Source: Amycolatopsis balhimycina FH 1894
GTDB taxonomy: Bacteria > Actinomycetota > Actinomycetes > Mycobacteriales > Pseudonocardiaceae
Assembly (NCBI RefSeq): GCF_000384295.1
Contig: NZ_KB913037.1
Coordinates: forward strand, 4,350,868-4,414,867
Length of the DNA: 64,000 nucleotides
Direction of reading: 5' to 3'
In this document: piece after piece, positions 29,956 through 38,069 of the stretch
Position numbering within the stretch: the stretch's first letter is position 1
Layout of the letters: every line of letters starts with the position of its first letter
The notes under the pieces: model-generated
Database searches by the model: none
Seen by the model: the letters and a program-made list of their open reading frames with translations, nothing else
What the model was told of the DNA's origin: nothing
Position numbers and translations under genes: made by a program

Positions 29956-30999
29956 ATGACCGAACAACGGCCCGGCGCGCACATGGCCGCGGAGATCGCC
30001 CAGCAGCCGGACGTCCTGGCGGGACTGGTGGCGCGTCAGGCGGAAATCGCCGGGGTGGCGGAAAAGATCTCACAACGGCCGCCACGGTTCGCGTTGCTCG
30101 CCGCGCGTGGATCGAGCGACCACGCAGCGTTGTACGCGAAGTACCTGATCGAGGTACTTCTCGGCCTTCCGGCTGGTCTGGTTTCGCCTTCCACCGCGAC
30201 GCTCTACGGCGCCCGGCCCGATCTGCGCGACGTGCTCTTCGTCACGGTCAGCCAGAGCGGCGGCTCGCCCGACCTGATCGAAGTGACCGAAACAGCGCGG
30301 CGTCAGGGCGCGCTGACGGTGTCGGTCACCAACACGCCGGACTCGCCGCTGCGGGCGGCTTCGGAGCTCGGCGTCGACATCGGCGCGGGCGTCGAGCAGG
30401 CCGTCGCCGCGACCAAGACGTACTCCGCGACGCTGATGGCGCTCTACCTGCTCATCGACGCGGTGCGCGGCGGCAAGGCGGCCGACGCCGAGAAGATCGG
30501 CGAACTCGCGCAGCAGACTCTCGACGGCGCCACCGAGGGCGTGCAGCGCGCGGTCGACCGGTACCGGTTCGTGAACCGCGTCCTCACCACCGCCCGCGGC
30601 TACTCCTACGCGACCGCGCTGGAGGCGTCGCTCAAGCTCGCCGAGACGAGCTACCTCGCCGCCCGCGCGTACAGCGGCGCCGACCTCCTGCACGGCCCGG
30701 TCGCCGCGGTCGACGACCAGACCGCCGTGCTCGCGCTGACCAGCGCCGGGCACGGCGCGGACGCGATGCGCGAGGTCATCGACGCCGTCGGCAAGCGCGG
30801 CGCGGACGTCGTCGCGGTCGGTTCGGCGTCGGCGGAGACCCCGGCGGCCCTGCGCATCGACGTCCCGCAGACCGTCGAGGAGCTGGCGCCGATCCTGGAG
30901 ATCCTGCCCGTCCAGCGGATCGCCCTCGGCCTGTCGCTCGCCCGCGGCGGCGACCCCGACAACCCGCGTGGCCTGCTGAAGGTCACCAAGACCCGGTGA
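29956..30999 (+). CDS. SIS-domain aminosugar deaminase/isomerase-like protein
   Basis: 347 residues with two SIS sugar-isomerase domains (about 40-165 and 210-330). ARGSSDHAALYAKYLIE and TVSQSGGSPDLIEVTETAR are the phosphosugar-binding loops; LHGPVAAVDDQTAVLAL is the second. It resembles AgaS/GlmS C-terminal domain proteins such as NagB-II that convert glucosamine-6-phosphate to fructose-6-phosphate. The ATG at 29956 (or the adjacent one at 29953) follows GAGGA. The kinase downstream overlaps in a GTGA junction. Confidence 0.9.
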   Translation: MTEQRPGAHMAAEIAQQPDVLAGLVARQAEIAGVAEKISQRPPRFALLAARGSSDHAALYAKYLIEVLLGLPAGLVSPSTATLYGARPDLRDVLFVTVSQSGGSPDLIEVTETARRQGALTVSVTNTPDSPLRAASELGVDIGAGVEQAVAATKTYSATLMALYLLIDAVRGGKAADAEKIGELAQQTLDGATEGVQRAVDRYRFVNRVLTTARGYSYATALEASLKLAETSYLAARAYSGADLLHGPVAAVDDQTAVLALTSAGHGADAMREVIDAVGKRGADVVAVGSASAETPAALRIDVPQTVEELAPILEILPVQRIALGLSLARGGDPDNPRGLLKVTKTR

Positions 31000-31952
31000 G
31001 CTTCGCGGTAGGCGTCGACGCCGGCGGCACGTCGACCAGGGCCGCCCTGGTCGACGCCGCCGGCGCGGTACTGGGCACCGGACGCGGCGAAGGCGCCAAC
31101 CCCAACGCGCACGCGCCCGAGGTCGCCGCGGGCCGGATCGCGGACGCGATCACCGCGGCGCTGGGCGACCGCGACCCCGGCGACGTGCGGGCGTGCGTCG
31201 TCGGCATGGCCGGGGTCAGCAAGCTCAGCGACCCGGCGGTAGCGGCGGTCTTCGACGCGGCGTGGGCGCGGATCGGGCTCTCCGGGGTGGTCCGGACCGT
31301 CACCGACGCCGAAGTGGCGTACGCGTCGGCGACGCCGGCGCCGGACGGAACCGTCCTCGTCGCCGGCACGGGGTCGATCGCGGGCCGGATCCGGAAGCGC
31401 CGTCTCGCCGGCACCGCGGGCGGCTACGGCTGGCTGCTCGGCGACGAAGGATCCGCGTTCTGGCTCGGCCGCGAGGCAGTCCGTTCCACTTTGGAGGCGC
31501 TCGGGCGGGGACTCCCGATCGAGGGGCTGCCGTCCGCGGTGCTCGCCGCCGCGCTCGAACCGTCCGGTTTGGACGTCCGGACCGACGCCGGGCGGCTCGC
31601 CGCGTCACGGGCGCTCATCACGACGGCCAACGCCGAGGCGCCCGTCCGGCTCGCCCGGTTCGCGCCTCTGGTGAGCGCGGCGCACGACGCGGGAGAGCCC
31701 GCGGCGCTCGAGATCGTCGCCCGCGCGGCCGGCCATCTGGTCGCGAACGCCCTCGCCGCGCGCGAGCCCGGCGAGTCGACTCCGGTCGTGCTCGTCGGCT
31801 CGGTGCTCACCGGCACCAGCCCGGTCGGCGCGCTCGTGCGCCGCGGATTGGCCGGTCTCGAGGTGCTGACCAGCTCCGATGGGGTCCTCGGGGCGGCCTG
31901 GCTCGCCGCCGTGGCGGCCTTCGGCGAGGGGACGCCGAGACCCCGGCTGTAA
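30996..31952 (+). CDS. N-acetylglucosamine kinase-like (BadF/BadG family)
   Basis: 318-residue ASKHA-fold kinase. VGVDAGGTSTRAALVD is the phosphate-1 loop; VLVAGTGSIAGRI and GGYGWLLGDEGSAFWLGR are typical of N-acetylglucosamine kinases. GTG start overlapping the SIS gene stop. With the SIS protein it would turn aminosugars into fructose-6-phosphate, under the divergent GntR regulator. A deacetylase (NagA) is not in the window. Confidence 0.88.
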   Translation: MSFAVGVDAGGTSTRAALVDAAGAVLGTGRGEGANPNAHAPEVAAGRIADAITAALGDRDPGDVRACVVGMAGVSKLSDPAVAAVFDAAWARIGLSGVVRTVTDAEVAYASATPAPDGTVLVAGTGSIAGRIRKRRLAGTAGGYGWLLGDEGSAFWLGREAVRSTLEALGRGLPIEGLPSAVLAAALEPSGLDVRTDAGRLAASRALITTANAEAPVRLARFAPLVSAAHDAGEPAALEIVARAAGHLVANALAAREPGESTPVVLVGSVLTGTSPVGALVRRGLAGLEVLTSSDGVLGAAWLAAVAAFGEGTPRPRL

Positions 31953-32027
31953 AGAGATTGAGCAAAACGCGGCGCAAAGACGCGAAACCGTCGACTGAAC
32001 CCGGGTAGTCCGGGTAACGTAGGCAGT

Positions 32028-32059
32028 GGCCCCCGGACCCTCCCCCCTCGCCGGGGGCC
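32028..32059. terminator. Hairpin between the kinase and DUF3159 genes
   Basis: GGCCCCCGG (32028-32036) pairs with CCGGGGGCC (32051-32059) between convergent stops at 31952 and 32063. Confidence 0.8.
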
Positions 32060-32062
32060 GCC

Positions 32063-32725
32063 TTATGTCCTGGGTACGTCGTCCGAGCCGGTCTCCGGGG
32101 CCAGGCGCAGGCCGGGATGCTCCGGCGGCAACGCCCGGTAGAGCACCCAGCCACTCACCGCGACAGTCAGCGCGACCAGCGGCCAGGACAGCACCGTGCG
32201 GGCCACGCCGAGCGCGATCACCTGACCGGACCACCACAGCAGGCCGTAGACCACCACCCGCAGCGCGTACTGGCCGAACACCCACACCCAGCTGGCCCGC
32301 GAGTACGCCTTCAGCAGCACCGGGTCACGCCGCCAGCGCGCCTTCTGGCCGAGCACCAGGCCGACGACGACGCCGAGCAGCGGCCAGCGGACGACGATGC
32401 TGGCCGCCCACAGCAGGGCGCTGGCCACGTTGGACATCAGCTGCAGCAGGAAGAAGTCCTGGGCGCGGCCGGTGTGCAGGGCGATCAGCGCGGCGGCGAC
32501 GACCGCGGCCAGGCTCACGACCAGCGCGCGGACCTTGCCACCCCGCACGATCCGGTAGGTGCCGAGCGCGACGGCGACCCCGACGGCGGCGCCGGCGCCC
32601 CAGGCGATCGACTGCCCGGCCGCGAGCCAGCCGGCGACGAAGCCGACGGGCGGGATACTGGCGTCGAGTGCGCCCCGGCGGCCACCGAGGATCTGCGCGA
32701 GCGACTCACGGGGTTCTCCGGACAC
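32063..32725 (-). CDS. DUF3159 integral membrane protein
   Basis: 220 residues with about six hydrophobic spans. The start SLAQILGGRRGALDASIPPVGFVAGW, the middle QDFFLLQLMSNVASALLWAASIVVRWPLLGVVVG and the end WVWVFGQYALRVVVYGLLWW are the DUF3159 pattern, an actinobacterial family of unknown function. GTG start at 32725. No partner gene. Confidence 0.88.
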   Translation of the reverse strand: MSGEPRESLAQILGGRRGALDASIPPVGFVAGWLAAGQSIAWGAGAAVGVAVALGTYRIVRGGKVRALVVSLAAVVAAALIALHTGRAQDFFLLQLMSNVASALLWAASIVVRWPLLGVVVGLVLGQKARWRRDPVLLKAYSRASWVWVFGQYALRVVVYGLLWWSGQVIALGVARTVLSWPLVALTVAVSGWVLYRALPPEHPGLRLAPETGSDDVPRT

Positions 32726-32994
32726 GTGTCCAGCCTGCCGGATCCGGCCCGGGACGCTCCGGGCGGGGAGATTTTCGCCACATCGGGTGCCAGGTTTACC
32801 TCCGAGTGTGCTGTTTCACGGCATGCCAAGGGTGAAGAGCGCGTAATACGGAGGCGGGAAAGGCCGACAAGATAAGACACTGTTGCCGCAGGCTGAACCC
32901 GAGGTGACGGTGGACGCATCGTGGGGGTGCGATAGTTGAGGTGTACAACTACATGTCGGGGTGTGTCGGCCGCAGGATGGGAAGGGGACCCAAC

Positions 32995-33816
32995 GTGTAC
33001 GGAATCGACAGCTACGTAGCCATCGGGGACAGCTTCACCGAGGGCCTCAACGACGACCTGCCGGACGGCTCGTTCCGGGGCTGGGCCGACCGGCTCGCGG
33101 AGATCCTGGCGGCGGGCCGGAGCGACTTCAGGTACGCCAACCTGGCGCTGCGGGGCAAGATGCTCGACGAGATCCTGGACGAGCAGCTGCCGATCGCGCT
33201 GGAGCTGAAGCCCGACCTGGTGACGCTGTGCGCGGGCGGCAACGACATCATCGTGCCGGGGGCGGACGTCGACGCTGTCACGGAGCGCCTGGAGGAAGGC
33301 GTCGCGAAGCTGCGCGAGGCCGGGATCCCGGTGCTGATGTTCAACGGCCCGGACACCAAGGTGCTGTCGGTGATGTCGGTGCTGCGCGGCAAGGTGGCGA
33401 TCTACAACACGAACCTGTGGGCGATCGCCGACCGCCACGGCGCCCGCATGGTCGACCTGTGGACGATGGACCCCCTGCACGACCGCCGCGCCTGGAGCGA
33501 CGACCGCCTCCACTTCTCCCCGGAAGCCCACTACCGCATCGCCCTGAGGGCGGCGGAGGCACTCGGCATCCCCCTGGAGCGCGACTGGCGCGAGCCGTGG
33601 CCGGAAGAGGTCCTCCCCAGCCGCTGGATCGACTCGCGGCGTTCGGACCTGACGTGGACGAAGGTGCACCTGCTGCCCTGGATCCGCCGCCAGCTCCGGG
33701 GCGAGTCGATGGGGGACGGCTTGTCACCGAAGCGGCCGCAGCTGGCGCCGTTGGTGCCGTTGGACGTGCTCGAGGTGCTCGAGGTGCCGGACAACGCCCG
33801 GCAGCAGGCCAGCTGA
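32995..33816 (+). CDS. SGNH/GDSL hydrolase
   Basis: 273-residue esterase or lipase-like enzyme. Block I AIGDSFTEG (S13), block III CAGGNDII and block V DDRLHFSPEAHYRIA give the Ser-Gly-Asn-His set. No signal peptide, so it is cytosolic or leaderless. GTG at 32995 is chosen because AAGGGG precedes it by seven bases; an upstream in-frame GTG at 32941 would add residues with no similarity. Substrate unknown. Confidence 0.9.
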   Translation: MYGIDSYVAIGDSFTEGLNDDLPDGSFRGWADRLAEILAAGRSDFRYANLALRGKMLDEILDEQLPIALELKPDLVTLCAGGNDIIVPGADVDAVTERLEEGVAKLREAGIPVLMFNGPDTKVLSVMSVLRGKVAIYNTNLWAIADRHGARMVDLWTMDPLHDRRAWSDDRLHFSPEAHYRIALRAAEALGIPLERDWREPWPEEVLPSRWIDSRRSDLTWTKVHLLPWIRRQLRGESMGDGLSPKRPQLAPLVPLDVLEVLEVPDNARQQAS

Positions 33817-33847
33817 AGAGTCCGGGTCCCCTTGCCCCTGGCTCGAT

Positions 33848-33905
33848 GCCGTGAAGGCCTCCTTGAGGAACTCAGAGTTCCTGAAGGTGGCCTTCACGGC
33901 TTTTT
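33848..33905 (+). terminator. 26-bp hairpin followed by T-run
   Basis: Left arm 33848-33873 and right arm 33875-33900 pair with two mismatches, then TTTTT (33901-33905). It follows the SGNH hydrolase stop by about 30 bases, so it looks like its terminator. Arm ends (CCGTGAA...TTCACGG) resemble the palindrome family at 14146 and 41002. Confidence 0.8.
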
Positions 33906-33940
33906 GCTGCTCAGGTGAGACCGGGCGCTGCCGCGGCGTA

Positions 33941-33987
33941 GTGAACGACCCTTTCCTGGCGTCGGACGTCAGGAAAGAGTCGTTCAC
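33941..33987. terminator. 23-bp hairpin
   Basis: Arms 33941-33963 and 33965-33987 (GTGAACGACCC... and ...GAGTCGTTCAC) pair with two mismatches. It is the second long hairpin after the SGNH gene within 100 bases and has the same design as its neighbour but a different sequence. Confidence 0.7.
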
Positions 33988-34191
33988 AGCACTGCGGCAG
34001 CTCCACCAGACAGACCCCCACCCGCCCTGGGGGGCGGCCCCGAGTCCAGTCTATCGGCCCACTCTGACAGAAAGTGCCCAACCGCTCACAACCCCCGCAG
34101 TTGTCCACATGTCGACTTGCCTGGGGACAACTTGTGGATCACCACCCGGATTCAGGTCGCCATCCCGCTTCGCCCGGCTTACAGTCCCTTT

Positions 34192-34929
34192 ATGTCCGGT
34201 GGTCGGCGCTGGATCCTCGTGATCCCGATCGCGGTGCTGGTCACGGCACTGCTCGCGGGGGCCGTGACCTGGGTTCAGGGCGGGGCCATCCAGCGGAACC
34301 TCGCCGATCGGGCCCGGGCCGCGCTGGTCGCCGCCGGGTTGCCCGCCGGCAACGTCAGCTTCGACGGGCGGGATGCCACCCTCAGCGGCTTTCCGCCCTG
34401 GGACGCCCTTCGCGCCCTCGATGTCGTCCAGGGCGTCGACGGGGTGCGGGCCGCCCGGTTCGACGGCGACGTCGTCCCCCTCGTCCCCAGCCCGGCGCCG
34501 AGTCCGAGCCCGAGTCCGAGCAGTGCGCCGAGCAGCCCGCCGCCGACCACCAGCACCACCGCGCCGCCGCCCACCGACAAGGCCGGTGTGCAGGCCGAGA
34601 TCGACCGGATGCTCACCGAGACGCCGATCAGCTTCGTTCCGGACACCGCCCGGCTCACGCCCGAAGGCGAACAGGCCGCCCGTGACATCGCCATCGCGCT
34701 CGCCAAGGCCCCGGCGGACTTCCGGTACCGGGTCACCGGCCACGTCGCCCGGGGCCCCGGCGGCGAGAGCGCCGCGCTGAAGCTGTCCCGGGACCGCGCC
34801 CGGGCCGTCACGCGGGTCCTCACCACCAACGGGCTGACGGCCAAGCGCGTGACCTACCGGGGGCTGGGCGACGCCCGGCCGGCCACCGGCGGCGAAGAGG
34901 ACCGGCGCGTCGAAATCACGGTCGTTTGA
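34192..34929 (+). CDS. OmpA-family membrane protein with BON-like domain (ArfA-like)
   Basis: 245 residues. One membrane span (about 8-28), a BON-like fold (about 32-100, NLADRARAALVAAGLPAGNVSFDGRDATLSG), a Pro/Ser/Thr linker and a C-terminal OmpA peptidoglycan-binding domain (about 125-245) with ISFVPDTARLTPEG and LSRDRARAVTRVL. This order matches mycobacterial ArfA (Rv0899/OmpATb). ATG at 34192. The small membrane gene follows after 14 bases, as in the arfABC operon. Confidence 0.85.
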   Translation: MSGGRRWILVIPIAVLVTALLAGAVTWVQGGAIQRNLADRARAALVAAGLPAGNVSFDGRDATLSGFPPWDALRALDVVQGVDGVRAARFDGDVVPLVPSPAPSPSPSPSSAPSSPPPTTSTTAPPPTDKAGVQAEIDRMLTETPISFVPDTARLTPEGEQAARDIAIALAKAPADFRYRVTGHVARGPGGESAALKLSRDRARAVTRVLTTNGLTAKRVTYRGLGDARPATGGEEDRRVEITVV

Positions 34930-34943
34930 GGGGTGATGCACAG

Positions 34944-35327
34944 ATGATGTGGCTGTTCGGGCAGATTTGGCTGTGGCTGATCGTCGCCTTCGCCCTCGGT
35001 GCGCTCACCTCGTGGCTCGTCCTGCGCGCCGCGCAACGCCCCAAGCCCTCGCCACGCCCCGAGCCCGAGCCCCCGCCCGAGCCGCGGTACGAGCCGGAGC
35101 CGTCGGCGGCCGAGCAGACCCAGTTCATCCCCGCCGCCTGGGCGCAGCACCCGCCCCGGGAACCCGGCCAGGACGTCGACGCCCCCGAGCCCGTCGGCCA
35201 CCGCGAAGGACGGCTTCCGCTGCCGCCGCAGCGCGGGCCGGAAGCCGAGGACTGGCCCACCGAGGAGGAGCCGGCCTGGCCGGAGGCCGACCCGCAGTGG
35301 CCGCACCAGCCTGGGCGCGGTGGCTGA
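34944..35327 (+). CDS. Small single-span membrane protein (ArfC-like position)
   Basis: 127 residues: an N-terminal span (about 4-26, WLFGQIWLWLIVAFALGALTSWLVL) and a long cytosolic tail rich in Pro and Glu with no fold signature. It follows the OmpA-family gene in the place of arfB/arfC of mycobacteria. ATG at 34944 (or 34947). Probably a partner of the OmpA protein, by context only. Confidence 0.7.
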   Translation: MMWLFGQIWLWLIVAFALGALTSWLVLRAAQRPKPSPRPEPEPPPEPRYEPEPSAAEQTQFIPAAWAQHPPREPGQDVDAPEPVGHREGRLPLPPQRGPEAEDWPTEEEPAWPEADPQWPHQPGRGG

Positions 35328-35384
35328 CACCCATCCTGGTAAATTCGGCTACGCACTGTGAGCGAGGGCTGAGGAGGGGGTGGC

Positions 35385-35879
35385 GTGGCGCTCCCCCATT
35401 GGACGTCGCAGCAGGTCCTGCCGCCGGGCCGGCACGCCGGCGACCTCGCCGACGTCTACGAACGCCTGGTGTTCGACGCCCCGCACCAGAACGATCGCGA
35501 AATCCTGTTCAGCGCGCTCAACAGCTATCTCGGCGTGGCCCGGCGGATCATCCCGTCCGGCCGGGCCTGGATCGGCGGCGAGCTCGTCATGCGGACCGCG
35601 CACCCGCCGCAAAGCCTCGACGTCGTCCTCATCCCGGACGAGTGGGGTGCGCTCAAACGGCTCGACGACGCCGGCCGCTCGGCGCTGTACGGCCTGCTCA
35701 CGCTGCGCGGGGTGATCGTCGGGCAGCCCGCGATGTACCTCGATCAGGTGCAACCGGTCGGGGGCATGCTGGACGGCTTCCTGTGCCGCCCCGGCGACGA
35801 GGACGTGTGGGCCGAGGTCTGGGCCGAGGGCGGCAGCATGGTCGAGGGCGGCAGGGGCTACCCGGAGATGATCTGGTGA
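35385..35879 (+). CDS. Unknown protein, DUF6932/nucleotidyltransferase-like
   Basis: 164 residues, cytosolic. The start WTSQQVLPPGRHAGDLADVYERLVFDAP and the middle AWIGGELVMRTAHPPQSLDVVLIPD fit the DUF6932 pattern (LPPG-H near the start; G-G/S-x-x-x then D-V-V in a nucleotidyltransferase-like fold). The usual GS of the motif is GE here and the D-x-D pair is reduced to SLDVV, so catalytic activity is doubtful. GTG start with GAGGAGGGGG just before it. The stop overlaps the next GTG, so the two genes are co-translated. Family assignment is by eye. Confidence 0.6.
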   Translation: MALPHWTSQQVLPPGRHAGDLADVYERLVFDAPHQNDREILFSALNSYLGVARRIIPSGRAWIGGELVMRTAHPPQSLDVVLIPDEWGALKRLDDAGRSALYGLLTLRGVIVGQPAMYLDQVQPVGGMLDGFLCRPGDEDVWAEVWAEGGSMVEGGRGYPEMIW

Positions 35880-36760
35880 GGAACGAGTTCCGGCGCATCG
35901 CCGACGAGATCCCCGGCGGCACTTGGCTCGACGACCTGGCCCGCGCGTCGGCGATGGCCGCCAACGCCAAGTTCGAGCGGACGTCCCGGTCGCCGCTGCT
36001 GCACGTCTCGGTGATCGGCGAGCAGACCATCGACGCCTACACCTTCTCCGACATCAGCCGCGCCCTGCAGGACGCGACCGCGAAGATCGGGCACATCATC
36101 CGGAACCCGTCCGGCGAGGTCACCCAGGTCCAGCAGAACGACCGGGACAAGGCGCCGCTGATCCAGCGGGGCCAGGCGGGCAACGCGATCTTCTTCGGCT
36201 TCCCGGAGCTCGACGTCTCCGACGACGCGCTGATCATCGACGGCATCGAGACGCTGTCCGAGCGCGCGGTCAAGGAACTGTGCGACTTCCTGCCGGCGAA
36301 CGGCTCGGACGACGGCGCGCTCGACGCCGTGCTGCTCCAGCGCGACACGGTCCGCAACGCGGTGAGCGACATCGTCAACGCCGTCGCGAAGAACGCCGGC
36401 ATCGGGATGGCGCTGACCCCGACCTCGGGCGAGCAGGTCACGCGCAGCATGACGACCGAACAGGCCCGGATCCTGCAGGGCAGCCTCCGCGAATCCCGCG
36501 AAGAGGTCGGCTACGAGACCGTGCGCGGGCGGCTCGACGGCGTCCGGACCCGGCGGCGCATCTTCTACCTCGACCGCGAGTCGGGCGGGACGATCCAGGG
36601 CGCGGTCGCGCCGGACCTGCTCGACGAGATCAAGGAAAACCTCGACCGCCCGGTTACGGCCAGGTTGCGCGTCGTGCGCACGACGACGATCGACGGCCGC
36701 CGCGGGCGGCCCGTCTTCGAACTCCTCGAAATCAGCCCGGAAGTCAGTCTTTTCGACTGA
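35876..36760 (+). CDS. Unknown protein coupled to the DUF6932-like gene
   Basis: 294 residues, GTG start in the stop of the previous gene (GTGA). No signal peptide or membrane span. The N-terminal half (FRRIADEIPGGTWLDDLARASAMAANAKF, IGEQTIDAYTFSDISRALQDA) is mostly helical; the middle (ALIIDGIETLSERAVKELCDFLP) and the C-terminal half (RGRLDGVRTRRRIFYLDRESGGTIQGAV, VVRTTTIDGRRGRPVFELLEI) look like a beta-rich barrel. I recognise no named family. The tight coupling suggests the two proteins act together, for example as a toxin-antitoxin or defence pair; no direct evidence. Confidence 0.6.
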   Translation: MRNEFRRIADEIPGGTWLDDLARASAMAANAKFERTSRSPLLHVSVIGEQTIDAYTFSDISRALQDATAKIGHIIRNPSGEVTQVQQNDRDKAPLIQRGQAGNAIFFGFPELDVSDDALIIDGIETLSERAVKELCDFLPANGSDDGALDAVLLQRDTVRNAVSDIVNAVAKNAGIGMALTPTSGEQVTRSMTTEQARILQGSLRESREEVGYETVRGRLDGVRTRRRIFYLDRESGGTIQGAVAPDLLDEIKENLDRPVTARLRVVRTTTIDGRRGRPVFELLEISPEVSLFD

Positions 36761-37066
36761 GAAGTCCGGTATGCGACTTTCGTCTTGAACACCGGTACCT
36801 ACCGACGTCGTAGGCCTCACGGTGGTGCCGGTATGCCCGTACGGTACTTACGATACCCGCTGCGAGGTCGCGAAAGGCCGTGCTGAACAGTGGGACTTCC
36901 GATATTCATCCCATTGATCACCGGGCCACACCCTGCGCGCGATGTCAGGAAATACCGATACCTGACACAAAATGGTGGGACAATGACTTTTTCCAGAATG
37001 TAACAATTTCGTTCTGGGCCACACTTATGGGTTAACGTCGTCGCACTCCCACCCGAAGGGGCCCGC
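36761..37066. promoter_or_regulatory. Gene-free leader with inverted repeats before the MmpS-like gene
   Basis: About 305 bases, clearly richer in A/T than the surroundings. It contains TGTCAGG/CCTGACA (36943-36949 and 36961-36967) and CCAGAA/TTCTGG (36993-36998 and 37012-37017), both candidate protein sites, and several GGTAT/GGTAC repeats near 36790-36860. No convincing gene. Probably the promoter region of the next gene. Confidence 0.5.
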
Positions 37067-37732
37067 ATGATGACCGACCCGCAGTACCCGCCGGCCACCG
37101 CGCGCCACGGCAGACCCGCGCCGCCGGTGACGGCCACGGAGCGTCGTCAGGCCAACGCGCGGCCCCGCCGGAACATCCTCGCCATCATCGGCCTGCTGCT
37201 CGGCGTGGCCGCCATCGTCGTCACCTTCGTCCCGGACGTCGAGTTCGTCGCGTGGCCGCTGGGCGGGATCGGGCTCGTCCTGGCGATCGTCGGGCTGACC
37301 CAGGTCAAGAAGGGCACCGTGGGCGACCGCGGGCTGGCGATCACCGCCACCGCCGTCACGGTCGTCGCGCTGCTCACCACGGCCGGGGCGCTGCTGTATT
37401 CGACCTTCATCGGCGGCGGCGAGGGCGGGCTGCACCTGCCCGCGGTGGCCGGCGACAAGCACTCCGTGGTCTTCCAGGTCAGCTCGGCGGGTGGCGCGAC
37501 CGTCCGGTTCGGCAGCCTCAGCGACCAGCGCACGGAAAACGCGCCCGCGAGCACCGACGCCTGGGAAGGCCAGGCCTCCTACAACAACGGCTCGTACCTG
37601 TTGACGCTCACCGCGGACACCCGCAATTCGAACGTGAACAACATAATCAGCTGCGCGATTCTGGTCGACGGCAAGAAGGTCGCGGAAAACAGCGGAACGA
37701 CGATCGCGCTCTGCACCGCGAACGTCGGCTGA
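37067..37732 (+). CDS. Membrane protein with MmpS-like outer domain
   Basis: 221 residues. A Pro/Arg-rich cytosolic start, two hydrophobic hairpin spans (about 37-60 and 62-80, DUF4190-like), another span (about 90-112) and an outer beta-rich domain (about 120-221) with SVVFQVSSAGGATVRFGS and SCAILVDGKKVAENSG, as in MmpS-type domains. ATG at 37067. The Cys pair in the outer domain (SCAIL and ALCTANV) could form a disulfide. Role unknown; no MmpL gene nearby. Confidence 0.75.
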   Translation: MMTDPQYPPATARHGRPAPPVTATERRQANARPRRNILAIIGLLLGVAAIVVTFVPDVEFVAWPLGGIGLVLAIVGLTQVKKGTVGDRGLAITATAVTVVALLTTAGALLYSTFIGGGEGGLHLPAVAGDKHSVVFQVSSAGGATVRFGSLSDQRTENAPASTDAWEGQASYNNGSYLLTLTADTRNSNVNNIISCAILVDGKKVAENSGTTIALCTANVG

Positions 37733-38069
37733 CTCCTTCACGCAAATCGCGGCAAATCGCGGGAGAACCGCCTGGCGACCGGCCGGCCTACCCCCACGTC
37801 GGCCGGCCGGGCCGCCACGAGCCGCTCCTGGCGGCTCCCGGCCCCGCCGCGGTTTCCCGCGCGGGGCCCGGCGCCGGCGTCTCAGCCTGCCCCTCCCCTA
37901 GGGCTCTGCCGGCACCGCCGAACCTACGCGGACGCCGCCCGCACCCACTAAGAATCCACTAAGGATTGACCGGTGCGACCGGGTCGTGACCCATTCGCAA
38001 CCGAAATGGTCTCCATAAATCCGAACGGCCGACACCGAGTTGTCGCAGTTCGAAAAAATAGGAATACTC
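37733..38069. other. Gene-free stretch between convergent genes
   Basis: 337 bases with no credible gene. It holds a tandem 10-bp repeat CAAATCGCGG (37743-37752, 37753-37762), a hairpin GGCCGGCC (37781-37788) with its copy at 37801-37808, likely the terminator of the MmpS-like gene, and a repeated CCACTAAG near 37945-37965. Confidence 0.6.

Larger units (their letters stand above)
33817..34191. other. Gene-free stretch with two long hairpins and a DnaA-box pair
   Basis: 375 bases without a credible gene. It holds two separate long imperfect palindromes (33848-33900 and 33941-33987, listed separately). It also has TTGTCCACA (34101-34109), the preferred actinobacterial DnaA box, with a facing weaker box TGTGGATCA at 34133-34141. 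GTTGTCC (34100-34106) and GGACAAC (34125-34131) form an inverted repeat around the first box. Confidence 0.6.

Noticed and set aside
29956..31952. SIS protein and kinase as MurQ/AnmK wall-recycling pair
   Set aside because: The SIS protein has two SIS domains like AgaS/GlmS rather than the MurQ form, and the kinase has the DAGGT and GDEGSAFWLGR marks of N-acetylglucosamine kinases.
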